A stretch of 13,045 bases of DNA from DATHGT01 sp035317605 (GTDB lineage Bacteria > Methylomirabilota > Methylomirabilia > Rokubacteriales > CSP1-6). The notes beneath the pieces are model-generated. The model was not told the origin of the DNA and made no database searches. It saw only the letters and a list, made by a program, of their open reading frames with translations. Both the position numbers and the translations under genes were made by a program. Shown one piece after another: positions 6,467-12,850 of the stretch. Every line of letters begins with the position of its first letter. The first letter of the stretch is position 1. The stretch covers positions 1 to 13,045 of the forward strand of contig DATHGT010000272.1 in assembly GCA_035317605.1 (NCBI GenBank), read 5' to 3'.

Positions 6467-7225
6467 GCCACTCGGGTTTGTCCGCAAGTCACTCGGGCTT
6501 GTCCCCAAGCCACTCGCGGCGACAAGGGCCGCGAGCTCGCTTCGTGTGAGCGGGCGGTGCGCTCCGAGGGGGAGCGGGCCCAGGGCGATGGGGCCGAACG
6601 CCACGCGTCGCAGGCGAATCACGGGATGGCCGAGCGCTTCGCAGTACCGCTTGACCTCGTGCTTGCGGCCTTCGGTGAAGGTCAGGCTGACGCGACTGTC
6701 CCGTTGGCCCGTACGGAGCAGCGCGACGTCCAGAGGCACCGCTGACCCGTCGTCGAGGTGGACGCCGGCGCGCCATCGTGGCAGCGCGGCGGACGTGACC
6801 GCGCCGGTCACGTCGGCCTCGTACACGCGCGGGATGCCGTAGCGCGGATGGAGCAGACGATGCGTGAGCGCGCCGTCGTTGGTGAGCAGGAGCGCGCCCT
6901 CGACGTCGACGTCGAGCCGTCCCACCGGATAGAGCCGGACTCGACTGGGCACGAGGTCGGTGACCACGGCACGGCCCTCCGGGTCGCGGCGCGAGGTGAC
7001 GTAGCCGGCGGGCTTGTTGAGCAGCAGGTAGTGCCGGGGCTCGGGGGCGCCGACACGGCGGCCGTCGAGCCGCACGTCGTCGACCTCGAGGTCGGCCTGG
7101 GTCCCCGGCTCGCGGACCACCACGCCGTTGACCGCGACGCGACCCGCGAGGACGAGAAGATCAGCGCCCCGGCGTGACGTCAGTCCCGCCTGGGCGAGGA
7201 TCTTGTTCAGTCTCAGCCTGGCCAT
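6446..7225 (-). CDS. rluB: 23S rRNA pseudouridine synthase, RluB/RsuA family
   Basis: This enzyme isomerises a uridine in ribosomal RNA (by family, 23S position 2605 in E. coli numbering) to pseudouridine. The 259-residue protein has an N-terminal S4 RNA-binding domain (LRLNKILAQAGLTSRR, about 4-50), then LLLNKPAGYVTS (67-78). Next comes the catalytic block GRLDVDVEGALLLTNDG (102-118, catalytic D105) and EGRKHEVKR (185-193). The last 20 or so residues are encoded by a 21-bp tandem repeat and are outside the fold. The ATG at 7225 gives the usual short lead into the S4 domain but has no Shine-Dalgarno sequence; the preceding DNA is C-rich repeat. The gene overlaps scpB by 65 nt, so it probably depends on ribosomes already translating scpB. 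RsuA-type specificity (16S) is the alternative; the scpAB context favours RluB. Confidence 0.92.
   Translation of the reverse strand: MARLRLNKILAQAGLTSRRGADLLVLAGRVAVNGVVVREPGTQADLEVDDVRLDGRRVGAPEPRHYLLLNKPAGYVTSRRDPEGRAVVTDLVPSRVRLYPVGRLDVDVEGALLLTNDGALTHRLLHPRYGIPRVYEADVTGAVTSAALPRWRAGVHLDDGSAVPLDVALLRTGQRDSRVSLTFTEGRKHEVKRYCEALGHPVIRLRRVAFGPIALGPLPLGAHRPLTRSELAALVAASGLGTSPSDLRTNPSGLHTRKA
6463..6519. repeat. 21-bp tandem repeat (about 2.7 copies) in the rluB 3' end
   Basis: Copies are at 6463-6483 (gcaagccactcgggtttgtc plus c), 6484-6504 (two changes) and a partial copy at 6505-6519. The unit length is a multiple of three and encodes the RluB tail as a degenerate seven-residue repeat (SGLGTSP, SDLRTNP, SGLHTR). 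It abuts the predicted pheA promoter, with the -35 region falling in the outermost copy. Confidence 0.8.
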
Positions 7226-7868
7226 CCATCGAAACGACTGGGGGCGAAACGACTGGGGGCGAGACGACTGGGGGCGAGTCGATGCCGGGAGCGTCCAGAG
7301 CCGCCGCCTCCGCCGGCGCGGCCTCGGCCAGCGCGTCGGAGACGATCTCGGGCACGATCAACTCGCCCTCGACCTTGGGCAGGTCGCCCAGATCGCGCAG
7401 CCCGAACGCGATGAGGAACTCGCGCGTGGTCTCGTAGAGGAATGGACGTCCCGGCGCTTCCTTGCGGCCGGCGATGCGGACGAGCCGGCGTTCGAGCAGG
7501 TTGTCGAGCACGGCGTCCGAGTTCACGCCGCGGAGGGCGTCGACCTCGGGACGCGAGACCGGCTGGCGGTAGGCCACGATGGCCAGCGTCTCCAGCGCGG
7601 GACGCGAGAGACGCGCCTTGGTGCGCGTCTTGGCTAGGCGCAGCAGCCAGGGCGCGATCTCCGGCCGCGTGACCATGCGAAATCCGCCGGCCACGTCGAC
7701 GACCGTGAGCGCGCCGTCGGCCGCCGCGTAGCGCTCGCGCAGCGCGTCCACCAGCGCGCGGGCCTCGGCGGCGTCGTCGAGGTCGAGCACCTCGCGGATG
7801 CGGTCGGCCTCGAGCGGGGTGTCGGACGCGAAGAGCAGCGCTTCGACGACGTCGATGGGCTCAGGCAT
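7161..7868 (-). CDS. scpB: Segregation and condensation protein B
   Basis: ScpB binds the ScpA kleisin as a dimer and, with SMC, forms the bacterial condensin that compacts and segregates the chromosome. The 235-residue protein shows two winged-helix regions. The first is around residues 5-75 (VVEALLFASDTPLEADRI, then GGFRMVTRPE). The second contains the family signature ALETLAIVAYRQPVSR (91-106), with RGVNSDAVLDNLLERRLV and GRPFLYETTREFLIAFGL following. After about residue 180 the sequence is an Ala/Pro-rich tail with three SPPVV units (198-212) from a 15-bp repeat. The ATG at 7868 overlaps scpA by 8 bp and has GGAGAGG 9 nt upstream. The C-terminal 21 codons run into rluB in another frame. 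Confidence 0.95.
   Translation of the reverse strand: MPEPIDVVEALLFASDTPLEADRIREVLDLDDAAEARALVDALRERYAAADGALTVVDVAGGFRMVTRPEIAPWLLRLAKTRTKARLSRPALETLAIVAYRQPVSRPEVDALRGVNSDAVLDNLLERRLVRIAGRKEAPGRPFLYETTREFLIAFGLRDLGDLPKVEGELIVPEIVSDALAEAAPAEAAALDAPGIDSPPVVSPPVVSPPVVSMDGQAETEQDPRPGGTDVTPGR
7231..7275. repeat. 15-bp tandem repeat (3 copies) in the scpB 3' end
   Basis: Units gaaacgactgggggc (7231-7245), an identical copy (7246-7260) and gagacgactgggggc (7261-7275), followed by a decayed start of a fourth. In the scpB frame each unit encodes five residues (Ser-Pro-Pro-Val-Val). The array ends 5 bp before the rluB ATG, where a Shine-Dalgarno sequence would normally be. Confidence 0.9.
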
Positions 7869-8613
7869 TCGGCGTGGCCTCTCCGACCTGGCGCTCGATG
7901 ACGATCTCACCGAACAGCTCGGTCTGCTGCGTCCGGATGCGTCCCATCTTCACCAGCTCGAGCACGGCGAGGAGCGTCACCACGATCTCCGACCGCCGCC
8001 GATCGCCGGTGAGCGACGAGAACAGGAGCGACCAGGTGTCGCGGAGCACGGACAGGACCTCGGTCATGCGCTCGAGGATCGAGGGCGGCTCCGGCGCGAC
8101 GTCCCTCGGTCGCTGGCGCTTCTGCTCCTCGATCAGGCGCTTGAGCGCGCGCTCGAGCAGGTGCACGCTCAGGTCCTCGAGCGGAATGTCCTCGGCCGAG
8201 GGCAGCTCGCTCACCGGTCGTCCCCACAGGAGCGCCTGCTCGGCCTCGCGGTGCCCGAGCCACACCCCGAGGACCTTGACCCGCGCGTACTCCCGCAGCC
8301 GCTCTTCCAGCTCCAGCCGCAGCGCCTCGCCCTCGGGGTCGAGCGCTTCATCGGCGGACTCGTCGGGCGGCACCAGCAGCTTGGACTTGAGATAGATCAG
8401 CGTGGCGGCCATGACCAGGAACGCGCCCGCCGACTCGAGGTCGCGGAACTCCATGGCCTCGAGGTGCGCGAGGTACTGGTCGGTGATGGTGCGCACGGGC
8501 AGCGCGGCCAGATCGATCTCGTTGGTCCGGCACAGGTGGAGCAGGAGATCGAGGGGCCCCTCGAACGCGCCCACGCGCAGCGTGAGTCCGGTCGACGATT
8601 CGGTGACGCTCAT
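7861..8613 (-). CDS. scpA: Segregation and condensation protein A (kleisin)
   Basis: ScpA is the kleisin that bridges the SMC heads and recruits ScpB in the bacterial condensin. The 250-residue protein has the N-terminal SMC-neck binding signature VGAFEGPLDLLLHL (14-27) and ITDQYLAHLE (43-52). The characteristic FLVMAATLIYLKSKLLVP follows (65-82). An acidic linker is followed by helices and a C-terminal winged-helix region (VVTLLAVLELVKMGRIRTQQ, 211-230) that contacts the SMC head. The ATG at 8613 shares ATGA with the trpS stop, with no clear ribosome site, which suggests translational coupling to trpS. The next gene is its partner scpB. An open frame extends upstream inside trpS, but it is out of frame and not family-like. 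Confidence 0.95.
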   Translation of the reverse strand: MSVTESSTGLTLRVGAFEGPLDLLLHLCRTNEIDLAALPVRTITDQYLAHLEAMEFRDLESAGAFLVMAATLIYLKSKLLVPPDESADEALDPEGEALRLELEERLREYARVKVLGVWLGHREAEQALLWGRPVSELPSAEDIPLEDLSVHLLERALKRLIEEQKRQRPRDVAPEPPSILERMTEVLSVLRDTWSLLFSSLTGDRRRSEIVVTLLAVLELVKMGRIRTQQTELFGEIVIERQVGEATPNA

Positions 8614-9599
8614 GGAACCAGCGGGACGACCCGATGCACTTCGTCCATCGTCACCTGGGCCACGTGGCGCGCGCGCTGTGAGCCCTCCTGGAGGATCTTC
8701 ACGATCGCGTCGGGCTTGTCCATCAGCTCGCGGCGGCGCTCGCGGATGGGGCCCAGCACGGGCTCCATGTGCTGGAGCAGCTTGTCCTTGCAGTCCAGGC
8801 AGCCGATGCCAGCGGTGCGGCATCCCGTCGCCGCCCACTCGCGGTCGGCTTCCGGCGTGAAGATCCGATGCAGGTCGAACACCGGACACACGTTCGGATC
8901 ACCCGGATCGGCTCGACGCTTGCGCGCCGGGTCCGTCACCATCGGACGGATCTTCTGCCGCACGGTCTCGGCCGTGTCCGACAGATAGATGGCGTTGCCG
9001 TACGACTTCGACATCTTGCGGCCGTCCGTGCCCGGCACCTTCGGTATCTCGGTGAGCTTGGCCTGCGGCTCCGGGAACAGGTCGCCGAACGCGTTGTTGA
9101 AGCGCCGCGCCACCTCGCGAGTCAGCTCCACGTGGGGCACCTGGTCGATCCCGACCGGCACCCACCGCGCCTTGTACATGAGGATGTCGGCGGCCTGCAG
9201 CAACGGATAGCCGAGCAGCCCGTACGAGGGCGACTCCAGCCCGAGCTGCTCGACCATCTCCTTGTACGTCGGCACGCGCTCGAGCCATCCCACCGGGGTC
9301 AGCATCGAGAAGATCAGGTGCAGCTCCGCGTGTTCGGGCACGAGCGACTGGATGAACAGCGTCGAGCGCTCGGGATCGAGCCCCGCGGCGAGCCAGTCGG
9401 CGACCATCTCGACGGTGGCGGCCGGCACCTCGCGGATCTCGTCGCCCAGCGTGGTCAGCGCGTGCCAGTTCGCGACGAAGAAGAAGGCGTCGTAGTCGTC
9501 CTGCAGCGTCACCCAGTTGGCCAGCGCCCCGAGGTGATTGCCCAGGTGGATCTTCCCGGTCGGGCGCATTCCCGAGAGCACGCGCTCCCGCGTCGTCAT
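8610..9599 (-). CDS. trpS: Tryptophanyl-tRNA synthetase with a probable [4Fe-4S] Cys motif
   Basis: This class I synthetase charges tRNA-Trp using ATP. The 329-residue protein has the nucleotide-binding PTGKIHLGN (13-21, HIGH equivalent), NWHALTT (44-50), the tryptophan-pocket region around GYPLLQAADILMYK and GIDQVPHVELTRE, and KMSKS (195-199). Four cysteines at 238, 260, 267 and 270 give C-x21-C-x6-C-x2-C. This closely matches the C-x22-C-x6-C-x2-C cluster I recall from the Thermotoga maritima enzyme, where a [4Fe-4S] cluster sits near the anticodon-binding region. The start at 9599 (MTTRERV) overlaps the preceding gene by one base (TGATG), with GGAGGT 12 nt upstream. A GTG at 9602 or 9620 is possible. 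It shares ATGA with scpA. Confidence 0.96.
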   Translation of the reverse strand: MTTRERVLSGMRPTGKIHLGNHLGALANWVTLQDDYDAFFFVANWHALTTLGDEIREVPAATVEMVADWLAAGLDPERSTLFIQSLVPEHAELHLIFSMLTPVGWLERVPTYKEMVEQLGLESPSYGLLGYPLLQAADILMYKARWVPVGIDQVPHVELTREVARRFNNAFGDLFPEPQAKLTEIPKVPGTDGRKMSKSYGNAIYLSDTAETVRQKIRPMVTDPARKRRADPGDPNVCPVFDLHRIFTPEADREWAATGCRTAGIGCLDCKDKLLQHMEPVLGPIRERRRELMDKPDAIVKILQEGSQRARHVAQVTMDEVHRVVPLVP

Positions 9600-10351
9600 C
9601 ACCGTCGCGTCACCTCCCACACCTTGGCCGAACGCATGAAGACATAGTACGCATAGAGCGACGCGAGCAGAAGCCCTCGGCGGCCGTCGAGAAACCCGCG
9701 CCGGAGCAGGTACATCGACAGGAAGCGGCCGAGTGGTTTGCCGACCAGCTCCCCCGCCCTCACGCGGCGCCCCTCACGGATCATTTGCTCGGCCGCCAGC
9801 GACGAGTAGCGGTTGGCGCGCTCGACGAAGTCGCTCACGCCGTCGTAGCTGCGGTGCATGAGGTGACCGGAGAGCCGGCCGAGCGATCCTCTCACGGTGA
9901 CGGATTCGTGGACCGCCCGGTCCTCGAAGCGGCCGCGGCCCCGGCGGAAGAGACGCACCTGCCAGTCCGGATAGAGACCGCCGTGGCGGATCCATCGATC
10001 GAGGAACACGTTCTGCCGGCGGACCGCGTAGCCCTCGTGAGGCTGCGCGCCCGCGATCGTGGTCATGATCTCGGCCCGCAGCTCGGGCGCGGCTTCCTCG
10101 TCGGCGTCGAGCGAGAGGATCCACTCCCCCGCGCACTGGTCGAGGGCGAAGTTCTTCTGCGCGGCGAAGCCCGCCCACGGGCGCACCATCACGCGGTCGG
10201 TGAACTCGCGCGCGACCTGGACGGTCTTGTCCTGGGACTCCGCGTCGACCACCACCAGCTCGTCGGCCCAGGCCGTACTCTCCAGGCACCGGCGAAGGTG
10301 ATGCGCTTCGTTGAGCGTGATCACCGCCACGGACAGGCGCGGAGCCGTCAC
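9599..10351 (-). CDS. Family 2 glycosyltransferase, WaaE/KdtX-like (LPS core)
   Basis: This 250-residue GT-A fold enzyme probably adds a sugar to the inner core of lipopolysaccharide on the cytoplasmic face of the inner membrane. It opens with SVAVITLNEAHHLRRCLES (7-25) and then WADELVVVDAESQDKTV (28-44). PWAGFAAQKNFAL (58-70) and LSLDADEE (79-86, with the metal-binding DAD at 82-84) follow. A C-terminal region with basic and aromatic patches (LRRGFLDGRRGLLLASLYAYY) may touch the membrane. The arrangement resembles WaaE/KdtX beta-1,4-glucosyltransferases, but donor and acceptor are not determined by sequence. The GTG start at 10351 shares GTGA with the waaC stop and has GGGAG 8 nt upstream. 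The neighbouring heptose genes support an LPS role. Confidence 0.88.
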   Translation of the reverse strand: MTAPRLSVAVITLNEAHHLRRCLESTAWADELVVVDAESQDKTVQVAREFTDRVMVRPWAGFAAQKNFALDQCAGEWILSLDADEEAAPELRAEIMTTIAGAQPHEGYAVRRQNVFLDRWIRHGGLYPDWQVRLFRRGRGRFEDRAVHESVTVRGSLGRLSGHLMHRSYDGVSDFVERANRYSSLAAEQMIREGRRVRAGELVGKPLGRFLSMYLLRRGFLDGRRGLLLASLYAYYVFMRSAKVWEVTRR

Positions 10352-11349
10352 GCCACCAGCTCCCGCACGGCGTGCAGCACCGCGTCCACCTCGATCGTCG
10401 ACACCTGACCGGCCAGCCCCTGGAGACAGCGGTGACCGGCGCCGTACGGACCGTTGCGCACCGCGGAGGTCGGTCCGTAGAGTCCCACGCACGGCGTCCC
10501 CACCGCGGCGGCCAGGTGCAGCGGCCCGGTGTCGGCCGCCACCAGCACGGTGGCGCGACGCAGGAACGCGACCAGCTCGTCGAGGTTCGTGGGCGGCGCG
10601 CACAGCGCGCGATGGGCGCCGCCCGGAGCGATGTGACGGGCCGGGGCCTCCTCGCCAGGACCCCACACGACCAGCACCACGGCGCCCGTGTCCTCGCCGA
10701 GCCGCTCGGCCAGCGCTCGGAACCGCTCCGCCGGCCATCGCTTGTCCGGCCTCCCCGCCCCTGGATTGAGGACCACGAGCCGCTGCCCGGGCTTGAAGCC
10801 GGACGCGGTGAGAAACGAGTCCGCGTTCGATTCGGCGGCCGGGTCGCGCGGCAGGCGGAACTCGCGCACCGGCTCGGTCACGGCGAGCGGCCCCAGCAGC
10901 GCCAGGTGCTGATCGACCACGTGGCAGGCGGCCGGTGGCTCGACGCGGCGGTTGGTGAAGAGCGCGTTGAGCGGCTCGCGACAGCGCCGCGCCACGAACC
11001 CGATGCGCAGGGGCGCCCGCGTGGCCGCGGCGAGCACGCCGCTCTTGAGCAGGCCCTGCAGATCGAGCGCGACGTCGAAGGCCGCCGCTCGGAGCCGCCG
11101 GGTCGTCTGGCGGACGGCCCCGACGACCTCGACCAGGTCGCGAAGCCCGCGCGCGCGGCGCCACCGACGGGTGTCGACCGCCACCAGCGCGTCGAGGGCG
11201 GGATGATCGCGCAGCACCGCGGCCTCGCGCCGCTCCACGATCCACGTCAGGTGGGCGTCGGGCACCCGCGCCCGCAGCGTGGCGGCGACGGGCAGGGCGT
11301 GCACGACGTCGCCGAGCGACGAGAGCTTGATCAGCGCAATGCGCGGCAT
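10348..11349 (-). CDS. waaC: LPS heptosyltransferase I-like glycosyltransferase (family 9)
   Basis: This enzyme transfers heptose from ADP-heptose to Kdo-lipid A in the LPS inner core. The 333-residue protein starts RIALIKLSSLGDVVHALP (3-20, with the presumed catalytic D14 in SSLGD). It continues with ARVPDAHLTWIVE and a WaaC-like region DLQGLLKSG (96-104), TRAPLRIGF (110-118) and REPLNALFTNRR (124-135). The C-terminal nucleotide-binding domain has LNPGAGRPDKRWP (194-206) and ADTGPLHLAAAVGTP (272-286). Heptosyltransferase I fits better than II because of the DLQGLLKS and REPL..LF.NR blocks. The ATG at 11349 gives the normal family N-terminus; a GTG at 11355 would instead give a GTGA overlap with rfaE2. 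No clear ribosome site precedes either. Confidence 0.87.
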   Translation of the reverse strand: MPRIALIKLSSLGDVVHALPVAATLRARVPDAHLTWIVERREAAVLRDHPALDALVAVDTRRWRRARGLRDLVEVVGAVRQTTRRLRAAAFDVALDLQGLLKSGVLAAATRAPLRIGFVARRCREPLNALFTNRRVEPPAACHVVDQHLALLGPLAVTEPVREFRLPRDPAAESNADSFLTASGFKPGQRLVVLNPGAGRPDKRWPAERFRALAERLGEDTGAVVLVVWGPGEEAPARHIAPGGAHRALCAPPTNLDELVAFLRRATVLVAADTGPLHLAAAVGTPCVGLYGPTSAVRNGPYGAGHRCLQGLAGQVSTIEVDAVLHAVRELVA

Positions 11350-11351
11350 CG

Positions 11352-11819
11352 TCACTTCGCGAGGGTGGCGAGGATCTTGGCGATCACGTCGCGGGTGGAG
11401 TGGGACTTCGGGTCGCCGGCGATCGCCACGCGCGTGCCGATCGCGCGGGCGGTGGCGGCTTCGGGCACGCTGTCGGTCGTGTAGTCCGTGCCCTTGGCGT
11501 GGACGTCGGGACGCAGGCGCGCGACCAGCGTGTCGGCGGTGTCCTCGGCGAAGACCACCACGTGATCGACGTCGCGCAGGGCCCGGAGGATCTCGGCGCG
11601 CTCGTCCGCCGGCATCAGCGGCCGCCCCGCGCCCTTGAGCCGCGCCACCGCCGCATCGTCGTTGAGTCCCAGGAAGAGCACGTCGCCGAGTCGGCGCGCG
11701 TCCCGCAGGTACCGGATGTGGCCCACGTGCAGCAAGTCGAAGCAGCCGTTGGCGAGGACGATGCGCTTGCCTTCCGCGCGCAGGCGCTCGGCCAGCCGCG
11801 CCGCCTCGTCGATCGTCAC
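11352..11819 (-). CDS. rfaE2: D-glycero-beta-D-manno-heptose 1-phosphate adenylyltransferase
   Basis: This enzyme joins heptose 1-phosphate to AMP from ATP, giving ADP-heptose for LPS core synthesis. The 155-residue nucleotidyltransferase has the signature ANGCFDLLHVGHIRYL (23-38, HxGH at 31-34), GLNDDAAVARLKG (51-63) and the downstream RPLMPADERAEIL. It corresponds to the C-terminal half of E. coli HldE, here a separate gene. Near the end, AKGTDYT (108-114) and HSTRD (140-144) differ from the KGGDYT and STT blocks I recall for E. coli-type proteins, so it may belong to a divergent subgroup. The GTG start at 11819 shares GTGA with the rfaE1 stop. No strong ribosome site is seen, so coupling to rfaE1 is likely. 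Confidence 0.92.
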   Translation of the reverse strand: MTIDEAARLAERLRAEGKRIVLANGCFDLLHVGHIRYLRDARRLGDVLFLGLNDDAAVARLKGAGRPLMPADERAEILRALRDVDHVVVFAEDTADTLVARLRPDVHAKGTDYTTDSVPEAATARAIGTRVAIAGDPKSHSTRDVIAKILATLAK

Positions 11820-12817
11820 GGTCCGTCGCTGAGGGCCTGGAGGATCTCTTCCCGGCTGACCGTGGCGGTGCCCCGCTTCATGACCACGATGCCCCCGGCC
11901 ATGTTGGCGAGGGTGGCCGCGTCGACGGGGGTGGCCCCGGAGGCGAGGGCCAGCGTGAAGGCGCCGATGACCGTGTCGCCGGCGCCGGTGACGTCGGCGA
12001 TCTCGTCGGTCCCGAAGATCGGGATGAACGTCGAGCCGCCCTCGCGCTCGAGCAGCGCCATGCCCTGACTGCCGCGCGTGACCAGCAGCAGCCGCGCGTC
12101 GAGCCGCTCGAGCAGCTGCCGGCCGGCCTTCTCCAGCGCGCGCTCGTCGTCGACGACTTCACCGGTCAGCTCGCCCAGCTCGGCCTCGTTCGGCGTGGCC
12201 GCGGCCACGCCGCCGAAGCGCGGGAGATCGTAGCGGCTGTCGACGGTCACGATCGCGCCGGAGGCGCCGGCCAGCGCCTTGACCGCGTCGAAGACGCGCG
12301 CGGAGACGGTGCCGTACCCGTAGTCGGAGACGAGGATCGCGTCGACGCGAGTGGCCAGGGCGTGCAGACGCGAGAGCAACGCGTCCTCGGTGACGGGCGA
12401 CACCTCCGGGGGCGGCTCGCGGTCGAGACGGACCACCTGCTGGCGCGTGGCCTGATAGCCGCCGGCCATGATCCGCGTCTTGACCGGGGTGGGACGCGTC
12501 GCATCGACGACGATGCCGTCGGTCGACATGCCGCTGGCGTGAAAGAGGTCGACCACCTCGTCGCCCGCCCGGTCCGCTCCCACCACGCCGACGGGAACGA
12601 CGTGAGCGCCGAGGGCGTGGACGTTGTTGGCGGCGTTGGCCGCGCCGCCCAGGCGCACGTCGCGATCGGTGAACTTCAGGATGATGACCGGCGCTTCGCG
12701 GGAGATCCGCGCGGGCTTGCCGATCAGGTACTCGTCGCAGATCACGTCGCCCACGACCATGATCGTGCGGGCCAGAAAGCTGCCGCTCACGCGGCGCAGG
12801 CGCTCGCCCCCGGCCAT
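11816..12817 (-). CDS. rfaE1: D-glycero-beta-D-manno-heptose-7-phosphate kinase (PfkB/ribokinase family)
   Basis: This kinase phosphorylates heptose 7-phosphate at C1, the step before adenylylation by rfaE2. The 333-residue protein has IMVVGDVICDEYLIG (19-33), ISREAPV (38-44), RLGGAANAANNVHALGA (55-71) and RQQVVRLDRE (125-134). SDYGYGTVS (164-172), TPNEAELGELTG (208-219) and the catalytic DVTGAGDTVIGAF (275-287, presumed base D281) complete it. It matches the N-terminal half of E. coli HldE; the two halves are separate genes sharing GTGA. I chose the ATG at 12817 because family similarity begins soon after it. The frame stays open through the 42-bp repeats to the window edge, so a repeat-encoded N-terminal extension cannot be excluded. 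A GTG at 12820 is also possible. Confidence 0.93.
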   Translation of the reverse strand: MAGGERLRRVSGSFLARTIMVVGDVICDEYLIGKPARISREAPVIILKFTDRDVRLGGAANAANNVHALGAHVVPVGVVGADRAGDEVVDLFHASGMSTDGIVVDATRPTPVKTRIMAGGYQATRQQVVRLDREPPPEVSPVTEDALLSRLHALATRVDAILVSDYGYGTVSARVFDAVKALAGASGAIVTVDSRYDLPRFGGVAAATPNEAELGELTGEVVDDERALEKAGRQLLERLDARLLLVTRGSQGMALLEREGGSTFIPIFGTDEIADVTGAGDTVIGAFTLALASGATPVDAATLANMAGGIVVMKRGTATVSREEILQALSDGP

Positions 12818-12823
12818 CACCGG

Positions 12824-12850
12824 ATGGGGGGCCCCTCCGGCTCCCCCCAT
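12824..12850 (-). other. Hairpin upstream of the rfaE1 start
   Basis: An 8-bp perfect inverted repeat (atgggggg at 12824-12831, ccccccat at 12843-12850) has an 11-nt loop. On the minus strand it lies 7 nt before the rfaE1 ATG. It contains the G-rich GGAGGGG that is the nearest ribosome-site candidate, so it could hide that site. It sits where the 42-bp array ends, and one arm belongs to the repeat. The regulatory role is only a suggestion. Confidence 0.35.

Noticed and set aside
109..6519. Shared 11-mer gccactcgcgg in the 56-bp element (109 and 177) and in the rluB tail repeat (6509)
   Set aside because: Matches of this length are expected by chance many times in 13 kb of GC-rich DNA, and the flanks do not align.
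9599..11245. A 548-codon frame that would make the GT2 protein much longer
   Set aside because: The extra upstream part is an Arg/Gly/Ala-rich out-of-frame reading of waaC; the family N-terminus and a GTGA overlap with a ribosome site fix the start at 10351.
10372..11484. A 370-codon plus-strand open frame opposite waaC and rfaE2, and a similar one at 4345-5451 opposite hisC
   Set aside because: Both mirror well-supported genes and have no family features; long antisense frames are expected at this GC content.
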